Origin: Bimastos eiseni
Lineage: Eukaryota > Annelida > Clitellata > Crassiclitellata > Lumbricidae
Reading direction: 5' to 3'
NCBI GenBank assembly: GCA_959347315.1
Contig: OY365813.1
Coordinates: 12,686,829 to 12,750,828 of the forward strand
DNA: 64,000 nt
Shown here: positions 12,211-22,900 of the stretch, one piece after another
Layout of the letters: every line of letters starts with the position of its first letter
How positions within the stretch are numbered: the first letter of the stretch is position 1
Program-made: the position numbers and the translations under genes
Notes under the pieces: generated by a model
Database searches by the model: none
Told to the model about the DNA's origin: nothing
The model's input: only the letters and a program-made list of their open reading frames with translations

Positions 12211-13460
12211 CACACATAATATAATGTGTTCTAACAATAATTGCAACTACTCAAAAATACTATTCTTTGTGTTGAAGGACATCAGTGTGAAGTTAACGTG
12301 AACGAGTGCGATTCGAACCCATGTCACAACGGTGGACGTTGTCACGACTTTGTCGCTGGATACAGATGCCAGTGTACCGCCGGTTTCCATGGCAGCCACT
12401 GCGAACACCGTTAGCTGACCTATGCTATCGTCTTTTTCATTGTCTTCTGCTTTCTCGCATTCGTTTTTTTCTTCGGATCTTATCAATTATGAAACTGCCC
12501 CTATGTCTCTTTTCACCTATAATTCAGACTTTCTTTTTGTTATTGCTTTCTGCTCTACTGATGAAAAACGTACGTCTGCTTAGAGTGGCGCTATATGAGT
12601 ATCATAAAATTCTGTGGCTAACTATTTTTAGACACGATGTCAGAGATGACGTTGTTCGTGTCATCGCATCGGCCGCAGCTGCACAGCCTGGGCATGGTGG
12701 CTGGAACACTGGCAGGAGCAGTACTCATCGCAATGTCCGTTGTTCTAGGGTGTTACTGCAAGGTGAATGGTATCTACCGAGTGTTCCTATTCGGAAGGAA
12801 AGGATACCGCAAGCAGTTCGAAGAGTACGCATCACTTCATTTGTTAACCAATGTCGTCATCATCACCACCACCCGCCGGCACCATCACATCATACTTATC
12901 ATCATAGTCAGCATTGATGTAGGCCTAATCATTAATTCAAAAATTTACATAGCATCCTTCCATGGCGATTACTCAAAAGCGCTCCCAACTCCAGCTGACA
13001 AATAGGTAAGTTTTCAAGTGGCCAAAACATGTACCACCATACGATTAGGAAACAGATGTAACTTCAGAGAAAGGTCATTCCAAACCTTAGGGCCTACCAC
13101 AGAGAATGTGTGGTTTTTCATCATCATATTGATCATCTAGCAACATCATGATAGCCCTATGCATAATTAACAGAATTTCAAGCATATCCCAGATAGCAGT
13201 TGTGTCACCTTAAGCAGAAGACCTTTTGTGCAATATAAAATTCATATTTTGATTGCAGAGAACCGATTCCGTCCAGCAGCGGCAGCACCTTCCTTGGGAA
13301 TGATAACCCCTACCATAACACCGTCGAACAAATGATGGATGGCACCGAAACCTGTCGGGAAGCAAGGCGAGGAGGAGCTTGGAGAGGAAGCAGAGGCGAT
13401 GACCTGAGAGAAATCTATCTGGACGTCTCTCCTCTGGTTGACTCCTTCCGTACGGTGTAG
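7613..13460 (+). CDS. Single-pass membrane protein with EGF-like repeats (5'-incomplete gene model)
   Basis: Eight exons join with consistent splice phases: 7613-7824, 8547-8931, 9575-9811, 10405-10559, 11090-11177, 12278-12409, 12632-12824 and 13259-13460. The visible part encodes 533 residues. The order is about six EGF-like domains (first split over exons 1 and 2; then [45 protein letters not shown] and [14 protein letters not shown]), one hydrophobic segment ([20 protein letters not shown]), and a cytoplasmic tail of about 90 residues ending [11 protein letters not shown] Ser/Pro-rich linker follows the first EGF domain. The architecture suggests a cell-surface adhesion or receptor protein, extracellular by its disulfide-rich modules. 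I cannot name an orthologue. The start codon and signal peptide are upstream and not found. The exon-4 acceptor (CAAG) and the exon-6 donor (GTTAGC) are weak but preserve frame. Confidence 0.8.
7825..8480. repeat. About 14-bp minisatellite (CACTGATTAAGTA) in the EGF gene intron
   Basis: Dozens of imperfect units of TCACTGATTAAGTAnT fill most of this intron, from just after the splice donor to near 8480. Units vary by substitutions (GATTATGT, GACAAAGT) and small indels. It is not coding: unit length and stops break all frames. Confidence 0.9.
8547..8931 (+). CDS. EGF gene exon 2 with Ser/Pro-rich low-complexity linker
   Basis: Acceptor TGCTTTTAG, donor GTGATC. After completing the first EGF-like domain ([13 protein letters not shown]) the exon encodes about 60 residues dominated by Ser with some Pro and Thr, built from TCA/TCC/CCA repeats. 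A second Ser run ([14 protein letters not shown]) precedes [11 protein letters not shown]. The Ser-rich stretch is probably an O-glycosylated stalk, by inference. Because it is an in-frame trinucleotide microsatellite, its length may vary between alleles. Confidence 0.65.
8940..9480. repeat. ATT trinucleotide and (ATGT)n tetranucleotide microsatellites
   Basis: From 8940 to 9170 the intron is a TTA/ATT repeat. From about 9236 to 9480 it is (ATGT)n with GCATGCAT variants, the same motif family as the 1.8-kb tract at 3299-5115. Open frames here are Met-Tyr-Val-Cys or His-Thr-Tyr-Ile polymers and are artefacts. Confidence 0.9.
9575..11177 (+). CDS. EGF gene exons 3-5 (central EGF-like domains)
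   Basis: The exons are 9575-9811, 10405-10559 and 11090-11177. Exon 3 encodes two EGF-like modules; the second is completed by exon 4 at GYGGHNC, which also carries a whole module ending [10 protein letters not shown]. Exon 5 encodes the compact module [10 protein letters not shown] with C-terminal ECNPGFS, completed by GHQC from exon 6. Junction phases are 1, 1, 0 and 1, the pattern usual for EGF-bearing genes. Intron 3 carries a reversed retroposon tail (10012-10060) and intron 4 an ATGT microsatellite. Confidence 0.8.
10012..10215 (-). mobile_element. Retroposon 3' end, minus orientation
   Basis: The plus strand reads AGAGCGCCTCTTCAAGAAAT followed by CTACTCGGAGGCACTCCCGA, the inverse of the dispersed tail. 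On the minus strand the preceding frame ends [13 protein letters not shown], equivalent to the end of LINE fragments elsewhere in the window (compare SRSTGSASE at about 22360). It lies in an EGF gene intron. Confidence 0.5.
11781..12164. mobile_element. Tc1/mariner-type element, 384 bp, internally deleted
   Basis: The ends are inverted repeats of about 40 bp with only a few mismatches: TACACTGTGTCCAGAAATAA on the left and, read from the right end inwards, TACACTGTGACCGGAAATAA. Both continue into GGGACCC..TAATGAAAAT. The flanks are TA-rich as expected for TA-targeted insertion. Inside, a plus-strand frame reads [12 protein letters not shown], the C-terminal 'I-D-x-W-x-x-R-L' signature of mariner-like transposases, followed by a stop. 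It is therefore a deletion derivative, inserted in an EGF gene intron. Confidence 0.8.
12278..13460 (+). CDS. EGF gene exons 6-8: last EGF domain, transmembrane segment, cytoplasmic tail
   Basis: Exon 6 (12278-12409) encodes a calcium-binding-type EGF module: NVNEC at the start and [10 protein letters not shown], which fits the Asp/Asn beta-hydroxylation pattern C-x-D/N-x4-F/Y-x-C. Exon 7 (12632-12824) encodes the hydrophobic span then a basic stop-transfer region ([18 protein letters not shown]). Exon 8 (13259-13460) encodes the acidic tail with an NPYHNT sequence and ends at TAG. Splicing exon 6 to exon 7 uses donor GTTAGC. If that donor is not used, translation stops two codons later (HCEHR then stop), which would give a secreted form. 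Confidence 0.75.
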
Positions 13461-16024
13461 AATTGCAGCGCTCTAAGCACGTCCCGAATCCATACACTTT
13501 TATGGAACGTGGTCTCGAAGATGCACCTTCAAGTACCCTTCAGAATACGGTCGCTTCAATATACACGCTAGAAGCCGCCTTCAACTTCGATTTAACGATG
13601 CAGGGGCGTGCCCTTAATTACGACTCCGCTTATCTGTGTCAAATCAGGTCTCTGTGTACGTGTTGTAATGTCAAAGACTGTGACAGTTAAGGGACTTTGC
13701 GAATAATTTATAAGTCATGTAATTATAATCTCATGAAACTGCTGTAACTACCGCAAGCGCCTCACAAATTTTACGGTAAAATTCCATTTTTGCTCCCTAA
13801 ATTATTGCATGAGACCTGCTATTTCAGTTTGACATCATAAGGGATTCGCCCAGTGTAGCGTATAGTTTTAACCATCAAACCAACTTCAACTAACGCTAAT
13901 TTTGTCTTCAATCCAGCATTTGCTTAGTCTTACACTATACTTCTATCATCAATTCACCTTCATTTGACAGAATTTTTTTCACCAACCCAGCTCCTACTTG
14001 CATTATGATCTTTTCATCAATCCAACTTCTACTTGGCACTACATTTTTGTTTCATCGTTCCAACTTCCATTAAAGCAATGATTAAACTTAATAGAAGTTG
14101 AACATAATAATTACATCCGATTTCAACTGCAATAACGTGAGTAACTATTTCAACAATTTTGGATGCTAAAATGAACTTTTACCAACGTTACCATCACATT
14201 ATTAGACGTTCATAGGTATACCTACTACTCTTCTTTGCTGCCCACAATGCTTAGAAGTACCGAACTGTGGTATCTGGGCGTTTTCAATAGCATGCACCCT
14301 TGGAAAGTTTTGATCTGATCTGGATTACTGTCAGTGTAGCATTTGATTAGTGCCAAAAATTTTTAATGTAAGGCATCGGATATAATTATTATTTTATTAT
14401 TATTTTATTATAATTATTATGAGCTTAGGTAGATTAATCCAGTCTCCACACGTTGCCACCACTAGATATAATTAAATTCTGAACGACGGTAATTGAATAG
14501 TCGGTAATCGAATAGTTGCGGCTTAGATGATTAGATATAATATATTGAACAATTAAAAGATTATTAATGCTTCAAAGGCTGAGAAGATTTATTTTTTATG
14601 ATTTAATGATTCTTTGAAGTACTTTATCAGCACATGAACATTACAACATTAGTGTACATCTGCTCATGTCATGATCAGCTTTACAACATAATGTTTTTTT
14701 CAATTCTACAATTTATGCTGAAAATCAGAGGTATATCTCCAGGGTGCCTGTCCTCAATGTTACCTTAAAACATGTAAACCATCAACTCCGGATGGCAGTG
14801 ACGTGGCGCTACGCTCAGTTGCATAAATAGGACTAAGCAATGCTACTTATCGCAAAAGCACTTGATCAATAGTAGCATAGAGCAATTCTAGCAACAGTGT
14901 TCTCATATCAACATATCACTAAACATGGCAAATGACATGAACCAGACAACATTGTGATCTCAGCATTTCTACAGCGCCCACAAAAGCGTAGTCTCGGGAA
15001 CCAGCTTATTCACAGGCAAAATGAAGCAGAATCAATTATATTAAAGAAACAAAATTATATTAGAAGACAAACGTAGCTGCAAATCAAATCAAATCCATCA
15101 ATAAATGTATAGATTTATACTTGTATACATACATAAATGTGAACATATATGCATGTTAACCTCTAAAGACATGTTCTAACCTTAAAATAGGATTATTGCA
15201 ACCTAATACCACCATATCTTGCATGTGCTACCTATTGGAAATTGTTGTGTTATGACAACAATTTATTTGAATAAACGAAAATACAATATAATATGTTCAT
15301 ATAAAAATTTATGCAAAAAGCACATGTCATTATGGGCACAGGTCTGTACGTTGGTGGTGTAGCAGAGGAGCAAATGCACAATGAACAAAAAAATGCCAGA
15401 TGCCTGGAAAACTGCTGAACAAACTATTAGAAGTTCAACACTCAGTAACACACTGTGTGATCTCCCAATCTCTGCGTAAAATCTTGCTCCACCACTGAAA
15501 GATTCCCTGTTCCTATGGGTTTGTTTATTAGAAATTATCTACTAATGTTAGCATCCTGCAATGAACAAATGAAGAAAAAACATCCTGCAATGAAACTGCA
15601 GTGTTAATATATAAATCTTGTTAAAACATACCACTCTATCAAATAAAGTCCATTAGGCACAATAGGCAAAGAAAGAAAATAAGGGACAGAATTTCACTTG
15701 CAGCATTATGGTCACCTTACTTGCTACATCAAAACTACACAATCAAGTAAGTATGTAAATGAATTACTTGCACAACTGCCACTTCTTATTGCAAACAGTA
15801 CTTAGTGATCAGAATGAGTGATTATCAGTTGCATATCAAATTTCAATCACAATCTGGAAGTTGTATGTCAGTATCCTAAGACAGTAGTAAACTTTAACGT
15901 AAATGCCGGAATCTGCACCGTACTTGTCAGATCTGCTTCGCCTTCCATCATCGGACCACGTAAAGTTACTTTACTGATGCTTTTGCCGCTGATGCTGGTT
16001 CACACAAAGCTCACTTCATCTACT
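13461..16024. other. Convergent intergenic region, 3' flanks of the EGF and kinase genes
   Basis: No gene is supported in 2.5 kb. The left part (13850-14150) has loosely repeated CATCAATCCAACTTCTACTTG-like units. A short TTA/ATT run lies near 14385-14420. Polyadenylation-type hexamers exist on both strands (for example AATAAA near 15272 and 15644) but I cannot assign a cleavage site to either gene. The two genes converge here tail to tail. Confidence 0.5.
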
Positions 16025-16998
16025 TTAAAAATCAGACTCTTTTGAAGTCGACTGCTTTGTTGTCATGACAACCGTTTCTGTCACTTCCGTGTGTTCTATG
16101 ACATCCCCACTCGTAGTCTTCGTCTTCTTCTTCTTCGTCGTTTTCTTCTTGGTCTGTTTTATCACGCCTGACTCTTGCAGACCGTCGTCGTCGTCCTGAT
16201 GTTCAGTGTGCATCTCGATGGACGTGCTCGTAAGATGTTCCCCCTTGGTCGGAAGAGGAGGAGTGGTGAACGGACTGTCCATCAGTTTCTCCGCTCTGCC
16301 AAATGGTGTCGATGCAAATGGAGCATCCTGTTCATCGTCCACGGTTGTATCCGCCTCTCCCTCTTCTTGCCTTGCCTTCTGCTTTCGTTTTCCCTTCTTC
16401 TTCTTGGGCACTTTAATCTCGAGGGACTCGATGTCGGCCGTAATCGTGTCCGTGTTGTCAAGGCCGCTCTGGTTCATAGAGGATGTAAATGAATCGACAA
16501 ACTCGCCACCAGAGTGCGCCACAGCATCGGAATTGTTGGCTCGCTTCGAACGTTTACCTTTCTTTGTCTTCGGCTCTGAATGAATCTCTGGATACGTCAC
16601 CGACGTATCCGGGTCATCCATCCGACTCAGAGACACTCCTTCAACATCTTCCATGCTTTCTTCTTCTTTTGGTGTTGTGTCATTGTCCAATTCGGGATCC
16701 TGTCTGTCATCCACGTCATCATCCATGTCTTCTGCACCAGTCGTCTCAGGGCCTTTTCCTGCTTTTTTATTGAGTTTCGCTCCCTTTTTTGAGCTAACCT
16801 TCTTGAGCTGAGGAATGTGCTGCAAAGTCTTTTTGAAGCTACCGCGTAGACTATCGAGTCGGTTTAAGGGATTCGTGCTTCTGGTCGGACTTTCCTCCTG
16901 CGACGGTTCAACCTGAACCAGCGATGCCAAGTAAGCGGGATCCTCTTCGTCAAAATCAGGTATCAGTCTTGAGTTCAGCGAGGGACTGATTTCCAGTT
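16025..16998 (-). CDS. GSK3-like kinase, terminal exon: acidic and lysine-rich tail
   Basis: The single last exon encodes about 324 residues after the kinase core, starting [17 protein letters not shown]. It has a Ser/Thr-rich part ([18 protein letters not shown]), an acidic part ([20 protein letters not shown]), lysine clusters resembling nuclear localisation signals ([20 protein letters not shown]) and a Thr/Val-rich end ([16 protein letters not shown]). Vertebrate GSK3 tails after the kinase core are much shorter and lack such clusters. I recognise no domain; most of it looks disordered. Its composition is supported by an uninterrupted frame of more than 970 nt and an in-phase splice to exon 8. 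Confidence 0.88.
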
Positions 16999-19900
16999 CT
17001 GAAAGGTAGCACACTAATACATTACGTTGGATCAAATACGATAGGGTTGCAAATGCCTACCAAAAATAGACCTGTTCATACATAAATGTCTTCTTTGCAC
17101 TGACCATCCTAGCATGCAACAATTTGGATTGACCACCAACTGGTGGTGATTTGGTGATTTGTGCATCATGAAAACGGTGCTGAAAAAATCTTTAGATTAG
17201 CCACAGTCTGATTTTGATTTTCTTCACGCACTAGTAAACCGTGCTCTGAGAAACATTATAGTGGTACTGATTTAATTCAACACTTTAATTCAGATTCATT
17301 GTCCATGATCATTTGGACATGACCAAAATGTTTATTCTATTGAGCAAGTTCAATATGCAAGATCTGCTGCTAAATTCCAATTTAAAAAAATCAAGATTCA
17401 AGGCAGTCAGATGAATTAGTGTCTAATGGCATACCACATAGAAACAATGTTGTTCCACTACAAGGGTTTATGCCAATTACATCTTTGATTATGATGCTTT
17501 CTAGTGCATTATTGGAAAATTCCTCAAATGAAAATATGTACCATTCTGCCACAGATAGCAGTTCAAGAAACATTTTCAACATAATTATCTGAAATCATAC
17601 TGATCTAGCTATACACTAATATTTAGATAGCCATTGGTATAACTCGACACCACACTATAAAATCAAATATCGGATTACCTTCAGGTTTGAAGTTAAATAG
17701 TGGTGGAAGGCGTTTGCCATTCTTTAGCCGAGTTCCCCGCCTGCGCAGTTCATTGTAGAAAGGATGAGCACATGCTTCCAGTGGAGTCATCCTACGCGAT
17801 GGTGCATAGACAAGAGCTTTTGAAACCAGGTCTACAGCATCAGGAGGAGGTTGGTGCTTAAAAACCTGAAAAATAAATGCAGAAATGTCAACATGAGCAA
17901 GTGAATGAACAACAAACGTGTTTTTATACAATGATCTGGAAATAAATTGAGAGTTGTCCTTGGTTGTGTGCTCAAAGTCTTAATTGGTGAATGGAATGAA
18001 ATTAACTATAAAACAACTATAAACAACTGACTATTAACTTAGGTGGATTAAACACTTCAAGCTTCTTTGTCTTGACATTTCTGTGAAAATCGAGAAACTG
18101 GAGAATCTGCACTAATTTTTAGAAGCTGCTGACAAAAAAAACTCATTATGTTCATACTGTTTCGTCTTTATTATTATTATTATTCATGTTATTTAAAAAA
18201 AAATGATTCTGCTTCATTAATGCTAAGGAACAGCGTCACAGTACCTTTTCCCAGGGATGAGGAGGAAGATATGGAAATCGAAACTCCATGAACCTAGGAT
18301 TGATAGATGCAAGGTCGTCCATTGTTGGTGTACCAAGCACTTTGATAATCTCTACCATCTGATCAGGCCCGTTTGCTCCAGGAAAAATGGGATGCCCTTG
18401 AAATAACTCAGCTAGTACACATCCAGCCGACCAGACGTCTGGAAACATTCAATCGAAGCAAGACTTGTAAATGACGGTTTGTGTAAATTGTAATAAAATA
18501 CTATTCACGAGGAACATCTACTGCATACTGAAACAGCAGGGATGGTGATCCCGATGGGGCCAAGGGGGACAAGTCCCCCACCTTTTACAGAGAGGGGACA
18601 ATTTACACGTGTGTCACCCCACATTTCCTACTCCTCTCATTGGGTGTCCCCACCCCTGTCAAGCGAGATCTGTGAAACAGTAGCATTTTGTTGAAATTAT
18701 AGGCCTATAGTTATTATTGTTATTTGTTATTACCGAAGTTTGATATCGCCCTTATTCCAACATTTTTTGCTCAGAAGTGCTTACACACGCCTTGATGGCG
18801 CAATTGCAGTTGTACTGCAGAGCAATGGTGCGCGAAGGACTTGCTCAAGGTCTCTACACAGTGACGCCCCGGACAAGGCTCGAACCTGCGTGCTCAGCAC
18901 ACACTGAACATTACTGGCTGACCGCTGGGCCACTGTGTCACACCAAGTTATCATATACATGGAGCATAGATCTTGAATCTGAATAGGAGTTTGCTCAAAG
19001 AAGCACATAACTCTTACCATCTAAGTCGTGCTCACAGGCAGGCCCACCACAGAGCCAGAGGGGCTACTGCCAATGTGCCAGGCAATTTATAGGAGCCCGG
19101 CCCGCAATTAACATATGAGGGTATTGTAAGTGATTTTATAGCAGCTGTATCCAGAAGAGTTGCTTTATTTTAAATAGTGTAGAGGCCCACGACAGCCATG
19201 TCTAGGGGCACAGAATTTATGTTACTGCACCAGTGCACAGGGTCTGAAATCAAATGTCCCAATGGCTGGTTGCCTTAGCATCGATTAGCAATCGATATCT
19301 TGTCTATCTCAAATATACAAACTTGTTAGTTGTTGTCTTTTGAGAGGCATTGAGGCAACACATCTGGGCATTACAGAGGTTTAAGTGAAAATTCTTTAAC
19401 AATTAAATTTTAATGGTACTGTCGTACTGAAAGACTGGGAAACGAATGCAGTTTGTCTTTTAGAGAGTTTGTTGCTTACCAATTTGGCAGCTGTACTCAG
19501 TTGCACCAAGCACAAGTTCTGGCGCTCTGTAGTAGCGAGAGCAGATGTATGCCACATTTGTGTCTCCTCTTGAAAGCTCTTTTGCACTAAAAATTAATAT
19601 AATTATATTCAAATGTTTGTGTTGATTAAGTCAAACTCATAGTTTAATCGATAACAATCTCGCAACGGTGCAAGAGGCATAATGTTTTTACAAAACGTAG
19701 CTGTGAGGCCAGTGACGTAATAAATGACTTCTGCAACATGAAACTTCAAGTGTTTCATCACAAACCTTACATTCTTTGATCATTAAGACATTTCCGGATA
19801 TCGTATCTGTTTCGGTGCGCCATAGGTTGACACCCTGTGTGTCATTGCAGTACTATAAAAGTCTTTTTTTAGTCATAAGCAAAAACTGGATCTAGGAAAT

Positions 19901-22900
19901 TTAGGATTTACCTTCCGAAGTCACACAGCTTGATGACGTGTGTCTCAGGATTCAGAAGAAGATTCTGTGGTTTGACGTCACGATGACTGATGTGCAGAGA
20001 GTGTAGATAAGCAAGACTTCGAAATACTTGGTAAGTATAAATCTAAGAAGGCATTGCAAACATCATCTGTAGTTTTATGCAGCACACAACGTGTGGGTTT
20101 AACTGATTAAAAAATAATCAATTGGTTAACCTCAAAAATGTAACTTTGATCAAGCGATAAAATCTGATTAACTTATTATCTATTAGGTGAAGATGAGAAA
20201 CTGTGGAAAACAGTCAGTAATAACTGTCTTTCAAAACATCTATCATTCTAGATGCTAAAGTTAAGAGCCTCCTTGTGATTTCTACTCACGGCCCTCTTGT
20301 TGTTCCGCACATGCGCTCTGCTACGGCCCAGTCAATGAGCTTTGCCTATGTTGGCACTACAGCTTGGAACTGTCTTCCACAGTCCCTGCGCCTGGAATTA
20401 CTGACCCTCTGACATTGCCAGTTTCGGAGACGCCTTAAGACTTTCCTGTTCCCTTGCCCAAAAATGAAAGCAAGCAGATGGTAACAACACACAATATGAC
20501 TCTCATTGAAATTTATATCAACTGTATCAGGCTGATATAGATCACTTTCTTACTTACTTAAATAGCAAATACCATTTGCATTTCTGGATTAAAAACCAGT
20601 GCAACAACACACATTCGGCAGATTTCATTTGACTTAAGCCTTTTAATGAGGCTGCCTCATCCGTGTGAAATAATGCGAAGTTGTTGGCACTAAGTATTAC
20701 CGCAAAGATAAATCTTATTATACTGATATTCTTTAAAGCTCCTTACTATCTCATGGCAATGGCAGCTTCTGTTCGATGAAGGTGTGTTGCAGAAAAGCTG
20801 ATTAGCATTGCCCTCCTCTATTGTGATGGCTCAGGACTGGCAACACACAAAAATTGCAAGTGGCAGAGTTCTTATACCAACCTTAAAACTGTCCTATTTA
20901 GCCTGGGTTGGGTCGGGAGCAATTCTCAGTTGATGTCTTGAAGTGGCGCTATATAAATCCTCCAAATAATAAAAAGTGCTAAATACTTAGTATAGTAATT
21001 ATAATTTTACATTAAGAACAATGCATGAAGAATTACCTTCACATAAAGAGGATCCAGAAGCGGTTTCGTGTAAGTGCCGTCACATTTTGCCACGCTGAAC
21101 AATGTCTCTGGAATGTAATCCAAGATCATGTTCAGATAACGTTCGTCCTTCTGAAATTTCAAAGCAAAGGTTCATGACCGTTAAACAAGTTCATTTGTTA
21201 CCTGTCACAACAGTTGAAAAGTCAGATCGATAGTTACCACACAGTTTAACAGGGCCGTACCAAGCTATAATTGCGCCCAGCGCGTAGCATCATTTTGGCA
21301 CCCTCACATTTTGAAAAATAGTGCATTTTTTGGAATAATAAGTTATTCCATCCTGAAATTTGCGCCCTTTCCACATTTGCGCCCTGGACCTAGGCCCCGC
21401 TGCCCCCCCTCGGTACGGCCCTGCAGTTTAACACACAAAAATCAGACACTTTTATGTAGGTAAAGATGAAAGCTGTGGAAAACATAGTCAGTAATAACTG
21501 TAGAATTGTAAACTTCTGAAAAGTGCAGTTTAGTTACTCCTTAAAAGAGCTATGAACATGGTTCGACAAGGGATCTGAACAGGTGACGTAATATAACATA
21601 TTAAACAAAGCCCAAATCACAGCTCTATCTGGGAATATGGGCCATACCAAAAGTGTTGTCCCTAAAACTGATTGTGCCAAGAGTTACCAACACTCCAAAA
21701 GATATATTAAATTAATAACAAGTACGACAAATATTTAAAGAATTGAATGGGGAAGAGAATGAAGAGTTATGCAAATAAGAGTCTTGACTAATAGGTAACT
21801 AAAAAGTCTTCAGAATTTTTTCATCACAATATCTCAAACACGGTAAAGTCTGACAAAGGAGTCAAAAAAAGAAATCACGAGTGGTTGTTGAGAGCAATTT
21901 TATTCAAACTGGGGTTATCATTTGCACAACCCGTTGAATGGTACCGGGCGATTCCATGGCTTGTGCAATGATAACCGGGATCAAAGTTTGATTGTATTTG
22001 TACTCAAAAAGCATATTCAATTGTGTATAGTACACTAAATGTTTTTGATGTTAACTAATACTGCTGGTCGGCCTCGGTGCTAAATACTAGGTCACTTAAT
22101 ACGGTATCCACACAATATAAACAGTTTTCACACAATCGTCAGCAGAAACAATAAAAACACAGTTACAAAAAGCTGTGGTGCCAGTAACAATATTGTAACT
22201 TAGTCAAAATTTTAGTTAAGAGAAAATGACATGGGGTTGTCAAGCATACATTGCATGCCTGACTGCTTGGAATAGCTTCCCATTGGATCTTTGGCTCTTG
22301 GCTGGGAACTCTTTTGTCCCATTTTTATTCCACTCTGAAATTTTTCTTGTTAGCCGAAGTTGAACCGGGAGCGCTTCTGAGTAGATTTTTTGAAGAAGCG
22401 CTATATTAAGTTTCATCGATAGTCACACCAAGCTGGCATTCAGAAAAGTGAACACAAATGAACCATTTACCTTATATCCAATGCCATGAGTGTAAAAGAA
22501 ATATCGTAAGTCTAGGACATTGGGATGCTCCAATTGCCTCATCATCATCAGTTCTCGGTTCTAAAAATAAGATACAATCACGTAAATTACTGGTTCAACT
22601 TTTATCTTAATAAAGTCAACATAATTTATCAAACTTCGTCAATAAAAACACAGGAGTCAGACATCATAAATATGAATACAATGACTAAATTATAACATGG
22701 TAAACAACTCAAAAGCTGCTTGTCATTAAATGGGTTGTATAAATTGTCATAATAATGGATGTCTAAGCTCATCTATTTTGCTGGTTACCACAGCAACTGA
22801 AGACGCCTGTTGAAAGTAAAGAAAAGACTGGCACATTAGCATGCATTAACATTCCAATACATTAACAGGCAGAACATTACTGGACATTAACATGCAGAAC

